A stretch of 64,000 nt of DNA from Paenibacillus sp. USDA918EY (GCF_009870825.1 NZ_WTWY01000008.1:204732-268731); one strand, 5' to 3'; shown: positions 26,438-35,855, numbered from the stretch's first letter. Numbers and translations: made by a program. Notes: generated by a model not told the origin, from the sequence alone.

Positions 26438-26885
26438 CATCGAGAACCTCATCTTTGTCAAGGATTAAGTAATATATTAGGGGAGAAATGACGCCAACGA
26501 CGAGCATTAAGTGTAAAACAAGCTGGATGTTTAATGCAACAAACAAGCTGAGCGTAAAAAAAATCCCAACCAGCCCCAAAATAACCCAAAACCCTACCGT
26601 AAAGCTTTTCAGTCGAATCATTTGAAAATACTCATTATTTAACGAAATGGCAAATCGGCGCTTCTTTTGCATGCGAAACGATAACAGGACAATTTTTATG
26701 AGGTAATATGCCCAGACAATCCCGCCCATAACAGAAATTATGGCCGTGAAGACAGTGATTAATTTGACGGTGTCTAAATGTAGATACCGAATCAAATATG
26801 TCAGCTGCCATATTGCAAAACCAATCAGACTTCTCTTAATGAATGTCGTCCTGTTCTTTTCCAACTGTGTTACTTCGGATGCCAA
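26430..26885 (-). CDS. four-helix membrane protein paired with HTH regulator
   Basis: A 151-residue protein with predicted TM helices around residues 18-36, 42-66, 95-115 and 119-141, and no catalytic motif. Two-gene units of a small multi-spanning membrane protein plus a YozG-like XRE regulator are common in Firmicutes; the function is not established. It is the first gene of the unit and overlaps the regulator by 8 bases. A GGGAGG ribosome site is present on the minus strand just upstream. Confidence 0.75.
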   Translation of the reverse strand: MASEVTQLEKNRTTFIKRSLIGFAIWQLTYLIRYLHLDTVKLITVFTAIISVMGGIVWAYYLIKIVLLSFRMQKKRRFAISLNNEYFQMIRLKSFTVGFWVILGLVGIFFTLSLFVALNIQLVLHLMLVVGVISPLIYYLILDKDEVLDDE

Positions 26886-26906
26886 ATGGATCGCCTCCCA
26901 TCAAAA

Positions 26907-26952
26907 TGTAACCTTTGTTACACATGATATCACCTAAAGGTTACAAAAACAA
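26907..26952 (-). promoter_or_regulatory. promoter and operators of the membrane protein/HTH pair
   Basis: On the minus strand TTGTTT (26947-26952) and TATCAT (26924-26929) are 17 nt apart. The region contains the palindrome TGTAACCTTTGTTACA (26907-26922) downstream of the -10 and a related AAAGGTTAC (26936-26944) between -35 and -10. These arms pair with each other as well. They are likely operator sites for the 68-residue regulator. Confidence 0.5.
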
Positions 26953-27179
26953 GGTACATTTTCAAGTTTCGCTCATTTTTGGATCAGTCAATCCTAAGGT
27001 GTGAAATCCCGTGATAAATCCGCACGGTACGTTTTCTTGTGGCCTGCAATCACTGCAGCGTTTCCCGTGGCGAATGCATCCCTTGGATAAGGTATCTGGT
27101 TACTCTTGCGGTGCCCTATGCCATCCGAGGGGTGCATTTTTGTTCATTCGTAAAAAGGATTTGGGAGGCCAACGGTGAA

Positions 27180-29486
27180 ATGAGAAGGGTGGAAAAAAAT
27201 CAACTTATGCGGGGGCTGCTCATGCGTAAATCCTGGTTTAAACGTCTATTGCTCTCATACATGCCGGTTTTTATCATTGTGATTACGTTCATATTTTTTG
27301 TGTTCTTTCAGATCTTCGGCGAACAAAGCCGCCAGGAGGCGTTGAACGCCAATAAGAACCTCTCCCTGCAAGCGATGCGTATCGTGGATACGTCCTTAAA
27401 GGTGATCGATAACATGATCGTGCTTGAGAGCATCAACAGCAAACCTTTGAATGATTTTTTCAAGTCGACGGCGGCGAGCGATCCTTATATTAATATCAGG
27501 GCCGTGCAGAAGCTCAAGGAAATGATTAATTATTATCCCTTGATCGATTCGATTTATCTTGTCAGGAATTCGGACGGATATGTGCTCAGCGACGCGACGA
27601 ACGGGTTTATCGGCACGTATCCGGACCGGAGTTTTATCGAGCAGTACCAAATATCGATGACCCCCAAATGGACGGGCGTACGGACGTTCGAACAATTTAA
27701 AATGAAAGGCGGCAAGCAGGTCGTCAGCCTGGTCAGAGGGTCGCCTTACATGAAAAACGACCTGGGCATGATCGTCGTCAACGTGGCCGCGGATTCTCTA
27801 AGCAACTTAACCAAATCGATGTACGAGTCCAAGGTCAGCTTTATCCAAGTCAAGGATGCTTCGGGCCGGGCTTTGTTCGGCAGCGACGTCCAGGTCGGGC
27901 CGTCCGAAGTTTACTCGGAGTATGTATCGAGCTATACCAATTGGAAATACGGGAGCGGCCTTGTGAACCATGGTTTTGTAAGCGCTGTCTCTTATCTGTA
28001 TAACCTTTGGTTCATCATCGGACTCGTCATGATTGCCGTCGGGTTTATTTGGATGATTTATGTCACCAGACGGAATTCGAAGCCGATCGAAGCCATCGCC
28101 GCCAGGTTCAGCAGCTATTCGCTCCCGGTGGCGGGAGGAGGCTTGTGGAAAGGCAAACCGGATGAATTTGCCTTCATTGAATCCGCTGTTGACCACATAT
28201 TGGAGCAATCCAAGCAGTATCAGGAAAAATACCGGGAGGATCTGCATTTGCGGACCCGGTATATGTTCCATCAATTAATTGAGGGGGATTCATCGCTGAC
28301 GGTTTCCGAATTGAAATCGGAGGCGGCCCGCCTGAACTTGCCGCAGCCGCTGGATCAATTTCGCATCCTCATGATTGAAATCGATAAATACGGCGACTTT
28401 TGCAGGAACTATTCGAAAGCCGATCAGGATTTGCTTAAGTTTACCTTGCGGACCGTCGTCCATGAGATAGCCTCCAAATGGGACTGCCGGGTGTGGTCCG
28501 AATGGATGTCTTCCTCCGGCTTGTCGGTCATGTTGTTTGAAAAAAGCGACGACGACCATTTCAGAACCGCGGTTTTGCCCCGTTTTGCCGAGCAGGTTAT
28601 CGCATGGGTCGACCAAAACCTGAAGTTTACGATTACGATGGGCATGGGCGAATCCACGCCGCATTTAAGCGATATTCCGGTGTCGTATAAAAAAGCGCTG
28701 GCAGCCTTGCAATATAAAATCGTTTTGGGCGAAAACCGGCTGATCCAAGGCGATGATATTTCGCGTCACGGCGTCGCCGAAGTGTATTCCCATTTGGGGG
28801 AAATCCGCTCCATCGTGCAGTCCTATCGGATGTTGAAGGCGAATTGGAGCGAAGACTATGACACATGGTTCGTGCAGTTGAAGCAAGGCCTGTTGACCAA
28901 TGATGAAATTTTCAACCTGATGAATTATTTCATTTATCACATCGGCCGCGAAATGTCCGGCATGAGCAAGGAGATATACAACCAATGGATTCGGGAGGGG
29001 CTGCCAAAGCTGACGGAGAGCGTGGATAACTGTTACTCTTTGGAGCAGCTGAGGCAGGAAACGAAGCAGGTGCTTTCGGCCCAGTTTGAGACGATGAAAC
29101 AGCTTCAGGATCGCAGGCAGCATTCGAACATCATCCGGGACATCTGCCGGCTCATCGAGCAGGATTACGCCAATCCCGACTTGTCGCTTGAGATGCTTGG
29201 AGACCGGTTTCATCTGAACGCCAAGTACGTAAGCAAGCTGTTCAAAGAAAACACCGGACAGAGATTCGTTGATTTTTTGATCGATATCCGCATGAAGGAG
29301 GCGCAACGTTTGCTGACGGAAACGGGGGATTCGGTGCAGGAGATTGCGGAACGGGTCGGATATACCCATGCGATCTCGTTTACCCGTGTTTTTAAGCGGA
29401 CCGTCGGTGTCGCTCCCGGCGAATACCGGGCTGACAAGCTGCGCAGCATGGCAGGCGAAAATGATTCAGTCGTAGAAAACGGTTAA
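27180..29486 (+). CDS. membrane-bound AraC-family transcriptional regulator
   Basis: Sensor-regulator of 768 residues resembling Bacillus YesS/YtdP. A TM helix lies near residues 24-46, then an extracellular Cache-like sensing region (about 50-265), a second TM helix (about 272-294), a linker with a GGDEF-like degenerate fold, and a C-terminal AraC DNA-binding domain (about 650-755; LSLEMLGDRFHLNAKYVSKL followed by FKENTGQRFVDFL). ATG 27180 is chosen because the preceding 47 codons lack membrane-regulator homology; 27207 and 27222 are alternatives. It ends with a terminator and lies just upstream of the lpl-like importer, which it probably controls. Confidence 0.87.
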   Translation: MRRVEKNQLMRGLLMRKSWFKRLLLSYMPVFIIVITFIFFVFFQIFGEQSRQEALNANKNLSLQAMRIVDTSLKVIDNMIVLESINSKPLNDFFKSTAASDPYINIRAVQKLKEMINYYPLIDSIYLVRNSDGYVLSDATNGFIGTYPDRSFIEQYQISMTPKWTGVRTFEQFKMKGGKQVVSLVRGSPYMKNDLGMIVVNVAADSLSNLTKSMYESKVSFIQVKDASGRALFGSDVQVGPSEVYSEYVSSYTNWKYGSGLVNHGFVSAVSYLYNLWFIIGLVMIAVGFIWMIYVTRRNSKPIEAIAARFSSYSLPVAGGGLWKGKPDEFAFIESAVDHILEQSKQYQEKYREDLHLRTRYMFHQLIEGDSSLTVSELKSEAARLNLPQPLDQFRILMIEIDKYGDFCRNYSKADQDLLKFTLRTVVHEIASKWDCRVWSEWMSSSGLSVMLFEKSDDDHFRTAVLPRFAEQVIAWVDQNLKFTITMGMGESTPHLSDIPVSYKKALAALQYKIVLGENRLIQGDDISRHGVAEVYSHLGEIRSIVQSYRMLKANWSEDYDTWFVQLKQGLLTNDEIFNLMNYFIYHIGREMSGMSKEIYNQWIREGLPKLTESVDNCYSLEQLRQETKQVLSAQFETMKQLQDRRQHSNIIRDICRLIEQDYANPDLSLEMLGDRFHLNAKYVSKLFKENTGQRFVDFLIDIRMKEAQRLLTETGDSVQEIAERVGYTHAISFTRVFKRTVGVAPGEYRADKLRSMAGENDSVVENG

Positions 29487-29487
29487 G

Positions 29488-29516
29488 AACAGCGATCGCG
29501 CATCGCTGTTTTTTTC
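29488..29516 (+). terminator. terminator after the AraC-family regulator
   Basis: ACAGCGAT (29489-29496) pairs with ATCGCTGT (29502-29509), followed by a T run. Confidence 0.88.
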
Positions 29517-29649
29517 ATTCGTCGCAGTCGGCTGCTAGTGGGATTGGGAATCCGGGCGATCGGTATTGCGGCTAAGACTTTATTTTGCGGGAATTTACGT
29601 GCATTGGGGCCGGCAGGCGAAAACGGTTAATCCGGTTTATTTTTGTTTC

Positions 29650-29677
29650 TTGTTGCGTGCTTGCGGTTTCCTATACA
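29650..29677 (+). promoter_or_regulatory. candidate promoter of the lpl-like operon
   Basis: TTGTTG (29650-29655) and TATACA (29672-29677) with a 16-nt spacer, about 70 nt before the first permease. Weak -35 is consistent with activator dependence on the neighbouring AraC-type protein. Confidence 0.35.
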
Positions 29678-29746
29678 ATCGGCTTACATTCCCAGCACCC
29701 GTAAGCATGCCCGAAAGTATGATCGAACGGAAGGAGTTTACCCATC

Positions 29747-30733
29747 ATGCCAAGACTGATCAGCAAGCCGCAGGCCGAGCCGGGACTGGCTCGGAAAATC
29801 TCTTTATCTTCTCAAGCGCCGCCGAGCAAAAGCAACGTCGGGAAAAAAATCAAGCGGCACTGGCAGCTTTATCTCGTATTGCTGCTGCCCGTCCTGTATT
29901 TGATTATTTTCAAATATATACCGATGGCCGGCATTGTAATCGCATTCAAAAATTTTAACGTCATCAAAGGCATCTGGGGCAGCGACTGGGTCGGACTTAA
30001 ATATTTTCACCAGTTTTTTGAATCGCCGAATTTTTGGCTTTACATCAAAAACACGCTCGGCATCAGCTTCTACGGCCTGATCGTAGGCTTTCCCGCACCC
30101 ATCATTTTGGCGCTGGCGCTGAACGAGATCCGAAACGGCATTTTCAAAAAAACCGTACAGATGGTCTCTTATGCCCCTTATTTTATTTCCACGGTCATCA
30201 TGGTATCGATCATTATCGTCAACCTGACGCCGCATGTGGGGATGGTCAGCAAGTTTTTCGAAATGCTCGGCGTAAGCAATACGAATTTTATGGGCATGCC
30301 GGGTCTTTTCAAGTCCATCTATGTATGGTCCGATGTATGGCAGTTTACGGGATATGGCGCGATCATCTACATCGCCGCGCTTTCCGGCGTGAATCCGGAG
30401 CTGTACGAATCCGCCAAGGTGGACGGCGCATCCCGCATCCAGAAGATTTTGCGCATCGATATCCCAAGCCTGGTTCCCGTCTCGGTCATCCTTCTCATTC
30501 TGAACCTGGGCAACATCATGAAATTGGGTTTTGAAAAAATATATTTGATGCAAAATCCGCTGAACCTTAGCACCTCGGAGGTCATATCCACTTATGTCTA
30601 TAAGGTTGGTTTGCTTGGGTCGAGCTTCAGCTTCTCGGCGGCCATCGGTCTGTTCAATTCGGTGATCAACCTGATTCTGCTTATCACGGTCAATTACATT
30701 GCCCGAAAGCTGTCAAGCAACAGCCTGTGGTAG
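29747..30733 (+). CDS. lplB: ABC sugar permease, LplB type
   Basis: First membrane component of a CUT1-family oligosaccharide importer, 328 residues. It has a charged N-terminal tail of about 40 residues and then six TM helices. LLLPVLYLIIFKYIPMAGIVIAFKNF is the LplB-type first helix. The EAA loop is ELYESAKVDGASRIQKILRIDIPSL and the end is ARKLSSNSLW, as in the family. A GGAAGGAG ribosome site precedes the ATG. Symbol assigned by family resemblance only. Confidence 0.85.
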   Translation: MPRLISKPQAEPGLARKISLSSQAPPSKSNVGKKIKRHWQLYLVLLLPVLYLIIFKYIPMAGIVIAFKNFNVIKGIWGSDWVGLKYFHQFFESPNFWLYIKNTLGISFYGLIVGFPAPIILALALNEIRNGIFKKTVQMVSYAPYFISTVIMVSIIIVNLTPHVGMVSKFFEMLGVSNTNFMGMPGLFKSIYVWSDVWQFTGYGAIIYIAALSGVNPELYESAKVDGASRIQKILRIDIPSLVPVSVILLILNLGNIMKLGFEKIYLMQNPLNLSTSEVISTYVYKVGLLGSSFSFSAAIGLFNSVINLILLITVNYIARKLSSNSLW

Positions 30734-30790
30734 ACCTATCCCGGTTGGATGCATGAGAACGCACAAGCACCAAGAAAGAGAGGAGATCTT

Positions 30791-31690
30791 ATGTTCAAAG
30801 GAACCGCTATTCGCGAGTCCAAAGGCGATCGCCTATTCGTTGCTTTCGTCTACCTGTTTTTGACGCTGATTCTTGTCATAGTGGCGGTGCCCCTGATCTA
30901 CATATTAAGCTCGTCCGTCAGTTCGCCCCAGGCGGTTACGTCGGGCAAAGTATGGCTTTTTCCCGTTGATTTCACGCTGGACGGCTACAAAGCGGTGTTC
31001 CGCAATCCGCAAATCGGCGTCGGCTATATGAATTCGCTTTTTTATACCGTCGTCGGCACGGTCGTTAACGTGGCTCTGACCATCATGCTTGGTTATCCGC
31101 TGGCCAAGAAGACCCTTTACGGCCGCAGCTTTTTTATGGTTTTGCTTGTGATCACCATGATGTTTGACGGGGGACTGATTCCTTATTATCTCGTCGTCAA
31201 AGACCTGCATTTGCTGGATACCCGCTGGGCGATGATTTTGCCGGGAGCGATGGGCGTATTTCAGGTCATTGTGGCCCGGACGTTTTTCCAAACCACCATT
31301 CCGGATGAATTGTCGGAAGCGGCGGAACTGGACGGATGCAGCGATTTGCGGTTTATATTCAGCATCGTTCTGCCGCTGTCCAAACCGATCATTGCCGTGA
31401 TGACGCTGATGTATGCCGTCGGACACTGGAATGCGTATTTTGATGCTTTGATCTTTTTGCGGTCGCCCGACTTGTTCCCGCTTCAAATCATACTCCGCAA
31501 CATACTCATCCTGAATACGGTGGATGCCTCCATGATGGCGAACGTCAACCAGATGCAGGCGCAGCAGGGGCTTAAGGATTTGATTAAATATTCGCTCATC
31601 GTCGTTGCGAGTGCGCCGGTCCTTATTATTTATCCTTTTGTGCAGAAGCACTTCGTCAAAGGGGTCATGATCGGTTCGTTAAAGGGCTAA
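30791..31690 (+). CDS. lplC: ABC sugar permease, LplC type
   Basis: Second membrane component, 299 residues, six TM helices. MMFDGGLIPYYLVVKDLHLLDTRWAMILPGAM is characteristic of LplC/YtcP-like permeases. The EAA loop is ELSEAAELDGCSDLRFIFSIVLPLSKPI, and the C-terminus VQKHFVKGVMIGSLKG is the canonical family ending. ATG 30791 follows GAGAGGAG; the in-frame ATG 30749 lacks a ribosome site. It lies 57 nt after lplB in the same operon. Confidence 0.87.
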   Translation: MFKGTAIRESKGDRLFVAFVYLFLTLILVIVAVPLIYILSSSVSSPQAVTSGKVWLFPVDFTLDGYKAVFRNPQIGVGYMNSLFYTVVGTVVNVALTIMLGYPLAKKTLYGRSFFMVLLVITMMFDGGLIPYYLVVKDLHLLDTRWAMILPGAMGVFQVIVARTFFQTTIPDELSEAAELDGCSDLRFIFSIVLPLSKPIIAVMTLMYAVGHWNAYFDALIFLRSPDLFPLQIILRNILILNTVDASMMANVNQMQAQQGLKDLIKYSLIVVASAPVLIIYPFVQKHFVKGVMIGSLKG

Positions 31691-31826
31691 AGACGGCTTC
31701 CACGCCGCCATAACCGCTTTAAAGGGGGTGGTGCTGTCCGTTTTGCGGATAAGCTCGAGGTTCGGATGTCATAAAAACAAAGTTTTTGCCCGGCAATACC
31801 ATGATGATGAATGGGGGAAAAGTTCG

Positions 31827-33536
31827 ATGCAAAAAAAGCTTGGAAAAACATGGCTAGGCACCATCAGCTGCATGTTGGTTTGCATGCTTCTTCTCAGCGC
31901 CTGCAGCGGCGGCAAATCCACGGGGCCGGAAGCTTCCGGCGATCAAAAAGACAATAAGCCTGCGGAGCAGAGCGATGTATTTACGCCGGTCGGCACCTAT
32001 CCGATCGTGAAAGAGCCGATGACGATCAAAATGTTCGCGCCGCAATTCGCGACGATCGAAAACATGGATACGAATTTGTTTACCAAATATCTTGAAGACA
32101 AAACGAACATCAAAATCGACTGGGATTTGGTCCCGGATAACGCGTTAAACGATCGTAAGCAGCTTATGCTTGCCAGCGGCGACTATCCGGAAGTCATTTT
32201 GCACGGGGGGCTGACCAAGGAAGAACAGATGAAATACGGGCAGCAGGGAGTCTTTATCCCGCTGAATGATTTGATCGACCAATACGCTCCCAACATTAAA
32301 AAAGCGATGCAGGATCTGCCCTACATGAAGGCTTCGATTACGGCGCCTGACGGCAACATCTACGCTTTGCCGCAGGTCAACGAATGTTACCATTGCGACA
32401 ATGCGCTCAAAATGTGGATCAACAAAGCATGGCTTGATAAACTAGGCCTGGCTGTTCCAACGACGACGGACGAATTTTACAATGTCCTGAAAGCGTTTAA
32501 GGAGAAGGATCCGAACGGAAACGGCAAACAGGATGAAATTCCGTTAACGGGCTCCGACGAGATGTGGGCAGGCAACGTTTCGGCGTTCCTCATGAACTCC
32601 TTTATCCTCGATGACTACGTCGATAAAGATTCGGGAACGTTCCTCCGCCAAATCGACGGTAAAGTCGACTTTACGGCCAATAAAGAAGAGTGGAAACAAG
32701 GTCTTCTTTATCTCAACAAACTGTACAAAGAGGGATTAATCGATCCGGCGGCCTTTACCCAAAACGCCGACGCCGTTCAGCAAATGGCCAACCGCGAGCC
32801 GGATAACGTCATGGGTACCCTCACGACGGCATTAATCAGTTACGCCTACAGCATGGACGATAAAGCTCCGCGCCATAAGGACTACGTTGTCGTGCCGCCG
32901 CTGAAAGGCCCGAACGGCGTTCAACAGACGCTTAATTTTGCGGGGATCGGAAGCTCCCAGTTTGCGATTACGAATAAAGCGACAAAAGAGCAGCAGATTG
33001 CCGCGATCCGGTTAGCGGATTATTTATACACGGAGGAAGCCATCGTTCTGGAGGAAAACGGCCCTGAAGACAAGGGGTGGCGGAAGGCGAAAACCGGAGA
33101 ACTGGATTTCAATGGAGAGCAGGCGAAATACGCCTCGATTCCGAAAACGGACAAAAAACCGACCCATAACGACGGTTGGGAGCAAATCGGCCCATCCCTT
33201 CGGACTTACGCTTACCGCGCGTCTTGGGTAGCACCGCAGGACCCGCTTGCACCGGACGGCTACGGCACGCGCCTGAACCAGGTTTCCAAGGAGTACGAAC
33301 CGTATCATTCCAAGGAGCAATATCCAAACGGCTTGTTCATAGCGCTTGAAGATGCCGAGATCGCAGCGCAGATCAAAACGACGCTCGTCAGTTACGTAAA
33401 ATCCAATATGGCCCAGTTTATTACCGGCTCCAAGGATATTAACAAAGAATGGGATTCTTACGTAAAAGGGTTCGATGGGCTTCAATTGAGCCAGTACCTG
33501 GAAATCTATCAAAAAGCGCTGGATGCCAAAAAATAG
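31827..33536 (+). CDS. lplA: extracellular solute-binding lipoprotein, LplA type
   Basis: Binding protein for the LplBC-like importer, 569 residues, the long LplA/YtcQ class. Signal peptide with lipobox LLSAC, Cys26. A Ser/Gly-rich linker precedes the domain starting TIKMFAPQFATIENMDTN. It contains the conserved NGKQDEIPLTGSDE and ANREPDNVMGTL-like segments of this class. A calcium-type motif DPNGNGKQDEI is visible around residue 229. ATG 31827 follows GGGGG. Substrate probably an oligosaccharide; the alpha-fucosidase downstream suggests fucosylated glycans. Confidence 0.87.
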   Translation: MQKKLGKTWLGTISCMLVCMLLLSACSGGKSTGPEASGDQKDNKPAEQSDVFTPVGTYPIVKEPMTIKMFAPQFATIENMDTNLFTKYLEDKTNIKIDWDLVPDNALNDRKQLMLASGDYPEVILHGGLTKEEQMKYGQQGVFIPLNDLIDQYAPNIKKAMQDLPYMKASITAPDGNIYALPQVNECYHCDNALKMWINKAWLDKLGLAVPTTTDEFYNVLKAFKEKDPNGNGKQDEIPLTGSDEMWAGNVSAFLMNSFILDDYVDKDSGTFLRQIDGKVDFTANKEEWKQGLLYLNKLYKEGLIDPAAFTQNADAVQQMANREPDNVMGTLTTALISYAYSMDDKAPRHKDYVVVPPLKGPNGVQQTLNFAGIGSSQFAITNKATKEQQIAAIRLADYLYTEEAIVLEENGPEDKGWRKAKTGELDFNGEQAKYASIPKTDKKPTHNDGWEQIGPSLRTYAYRASWVAPQDPLAPDGYGTRLNQVSKEYEPYHSKEQYPNGLFIALEDAEIAAQIKTTLVSYVKSNMAQFITGSKDINKEWDSYVKGFDGLQLSQYLEIYQKALDAKK

Positions 33537-33561
33537 ACGACGCAACGAAACCTGACGAAGG

Positions 33562-33604
33562 TCTCATCCCTTGCGCGGTCGCGATTGATGGCGTGAGGGG
33601 TGAG
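33562..33604. other. long imperfect hairpin between the binding protein and fucosidase genes
   Basis: CTCATCCCTTGCGC and GCGTGAGGGGTGAG are complementary apart from a few positions. There is no T run, so it may stabilise the upstream mRNA end and set differential expression rather than terminate. Confidence 0.4.
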
Positions 33605-33637
33605 CTTTGAATTTTTTGGAAAGCAGGTGTATGGAAA

Positions 33638-34867
33638 ATGACGGTGCTTGCGAAACCATCGCCGCAGCAGCTTGCATGGCAGGATCTTGAGCTGGGGATG
33701 TTTTGCCATTTTGGCATCAACACGTTTTGCGATCAGGAATGGGGGGAAGGGACGGATTCCCCGGAGCTTTTTCATCCAACGGCGTTTGATGCCCGGCAAT
33801 GGGCCAGAACAGCAAAGCGTGCAGGATTCAAATATTTGGTGCTGACCGCCAAACATCATGACGGCTTCTGTCTGTGGCCGACGAAAACGACCGATTATTC
33901 CGTGAAATCAAGCCCGTGGAAAAACGGGCAGGGAGATGTCGTAAGGGAAGTTGCCGATGCTTGCAGGGAAGAAGGACTAAAGTTCGGGTTGTATTTATCC
34001 CCTTGGGACCGGCACGAACCTTGCTACCCGGATCAGGAGGCATACGACGACTTCTATGCGGAGCAATTGACGGAACTTCTGACGGGTTACGGGCCGCTTG
34101 TCGAGGTATGGTTCGATGGGGCGGGCTCTCAAGGCCGGGAATATGACTGGCCGAGAATCATCGGACTGGTGGACAAATATCAGCCGGAAGCGATGGTCTT
34201 TAATATGGGAAGGCCCACGATCCGTTGGGTAGGCAATGAGGACGGCGTCGCTCCATACCCTTGCTGGAATACGGCAACGACGGCGCGGGAAAGCATGTTC
34301 ACCAGCGATATGCTGACATGGATGGAGGGAACTCCTTCCTGGGTGCCTGCCGAATGCGACGTTCCGATCCGCAAAAGACACTGGTTCTGGCATCCCGACG
34401 ACGAAGCGAGCTTAAGAAGCTTGGAGGATGTACTGGACATTTATTACCGGTCGGTCGGCCACGGGGCCACGCTGCTGTTGAACATCTCTCCGGATAACCG
34501 CGGGCTTCTCCCTGATGCTGATGCAGCGCGAGTCATCGAATTCGGGGATGAAATCCGGCGCAGATTCGGGCAGTCCATCGGCCAGACGCAGGGTGAAGGT
34601 ACGGAGCTGCTGCTCGCCTTGAACCATATTCAACCCGTGAATCATGTTGTTCTAATGGAGGACATCGCTCAGGGGGAACGCGTTCAGGAGTATGTTCTTG
34701 AAGCTTATGTCAACGGCCATTGGGAAGAGCTTGTCAGGGGAAGCGCGATTGGACATAAAAAAATCGACCGTTTTGGCACGATTGAAACCGACGCGCTGCG
34801 AATACGGGCGCTTGCAAGCGTAGAGAAGCCCATGATCCGCAGCTTTGCGGCTTATTACGTCGATTAA
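33638..34867 (+). CDS. alpha-L-fucosidase, GH29 family
   Basis: Releases alpha-linked L-fucose from glycans. The 409-residue protein has no signal peptide, so it acts in the cytoplasm on imported oligosaccharides. GH29 hallmarks are FCHFGINTFCDQEWG at the N-terminus, LTAKHHDGFCLWPTKTTDYSVKSSPW, and the nucleophile Asp160 in VEVWFDGAG. The C-terminal region (about 320-409) forms a beta-sandwich domain. It is about 100 nt after lplA and likely in the same regulon. The combination supports a fucosylated-glycan utilisation locus. Confidence 0.88.
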   Translation: MTVLAKPSPQQLAWQDLELGMFCHFGINTFCDQEWGEGTDSPELFHPTAFDARQWARTAKRAGFKYLVLTAKHHDGFCLWPTKTTDYSVKSSPWKNGQGDVVREVADACREEGLKFGLYLSPWDRHEPCYPDQEAYDDFYAEQLTELLTGYGPLVEVWFDGAGSQGREYDWPRIIGLVDKYQPEAMVFNMGRPTIRWVGNEDGVAPYPCWNTATTARESMFTSDMLTWMEGTPSWVPAECDVPIRKRHWFWHPDDEASLRSLEDVLDIYYRSVGHGATLLLNISPDNRGLLPDADAARVIEFGDEIRRRFGQSIGQTQGEGTELLLALNHIQPVNHVVLMEDIAQGERVQEYVLEAYVNGHWEELVRGSAIGHKKIDRFGTIETDALRIRALASVEKPMIRSFAAYYVD

Positions 34868-34883
34868 ATCTTGAATATCATGT

Positions 34884-34920
34884 CAAAACCTGATCCATGA
34901 AGGATTCAGGTTTTTTATTG
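34884..34920 (+). terminator. terminator after the fucosidase gene
   Basis: AAAACCTGATCC pairs with GGATTCAGGTTTT with one bulge, followed by a T run. It closes the carbohydrate locus. Confidence 0.75.
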
Positions 34921-35044
34921 TTTTCATGGTGCTTATGAATTGCCACTACGAAAAAAATCTGATCGACCAAAACGCGAATATGGGCGGAAAAATCGCCGCA
35001 TCGATTCGCCGCTGATTCCTGGCATCGGTGCCGATGTGGTATGT

Positions 35045-35770
35045 TTAGATACCCGACAGGATTGCACCACCCTCGACTTGAAGTACGGACCCGGTCGTGT
35101 ATGTGTTTTTCGCCAAGTACACGTACGCCTCAGCGATCTCTTCGGGCTTTGCAACGCGCTGTAGTAAAAGTGACTGGGCAATCTTCTGGAACATCACTGC
35201 ACGACTATTGGCGTCGATTCCATTGAAAACAGGTGTATCCACCACCCCTGGCGACACAACATTGACTCGTATAGGAGCCAAATCCATCGCCAAAACACGG
35301 ACAAGGCCCTCAATGGCTGAGTTTAGCGCAACCAGCGTCGAGGCGCCCTTTGCCGGTCGAGCGGCAGCAGCACCGGAAGTAAGCGTGATCGACCCGGACT
35401 GCCTGATAAAAGGCAGGGCGGCTTTTACTGTTGCATATTGCCCCCAGAACTTGCTGTCAAACTCAGCCTTCGCAACATCGATTCCCAAAGAACCAAAGGG
35501 AGCATTGGAAGACCCACCCCCGGCAGCGGTAACGACGAGGTGATCAAAGTCACCAATCTTTTCAAAGAACTGTTTCATCCGGCTTTCATCCCGGAAATCC
35601 AGGACATACCCTTGTGCTGTCCCGATCTCCCTTACCGCTGCGTCGACTTTCTCTTGTGAACGACTGGCAACGATGACCTGGGCACCTTGAGAGAGAAATA
35701 ATTTTGCGGTCGCCAAACCAATGCCGGAAGTACCGCCTACGATTACGGCTCGATGATTTTGCAATGACAT
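35045..35770 (-). CDS. SDR family protein lacking the canonical catalytic Tyr-Lys
   Basis: Rossmann-fold protein of 241 residues with GGTSGIGLATA at residues 12-22, VVTAAGGG in place of NNAG, and TSGAAAARP containing the Ser. Where the YxxxK motif should lie it reads STLVALNSAIEGLVRVLA, so the catalytic Tyr and Lys are missing. Such SDRs exist as a subgroup often annotated simply as short-chain dehydrogenases. The C-terminal SGSVLQVEGGAILSG is typical. Divergently transcribed from a TetR gene, with its promoter overlapping two matched operators. Confidence 0.82.
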   Translation of the reverse strand: MSLQNHRAVIVGGTSGIGLATAKLFLSQGAQVIVASRSQEKVDAAVREIGTAQGYVLDFRDESRMKQFFEKIGDFDHLVVTAAGGGSSNAPFGSLGIDVAKAEFDSKFWGQYATVKAALPFIRQSGSITLTSGAAAARPAKGASTLVALNSAIEGLVRVLAMDLAPIRVNVVSPGVVDTPVFNGIDANSRAVMFQKIAQSLLLQRVAKPEEIAEAYVYLAKNTYTTGSVLQVEGGAILSGI

Positions 35771-35805
35771 GTTTCATACCCCCAGTATAGAGTGATGTTT
35801 TATAA

Positions 35806-35855
35806 ACGGAACTATGACTCCGTTTATTATACGGAACGCAAACTCCGTTTGTCAA
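35806..35855. promoter_or_regulatory. divergent promoter with twin TetR-type operators
   Basis: Two inverted repeats of the form ACGGA-N8-TCCGT occur at 35806-35823 and 35831-35848, 25 bp apart. The minus-strand SDR promoter TTGACA (35850-35855) and TATAAT (35826-35831), spacer 18, is covered by them. A second TATAAT (35863-35868) faces the regulator gene. This is a textbook autoregulated divergent control region. Confidence 0.75.
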
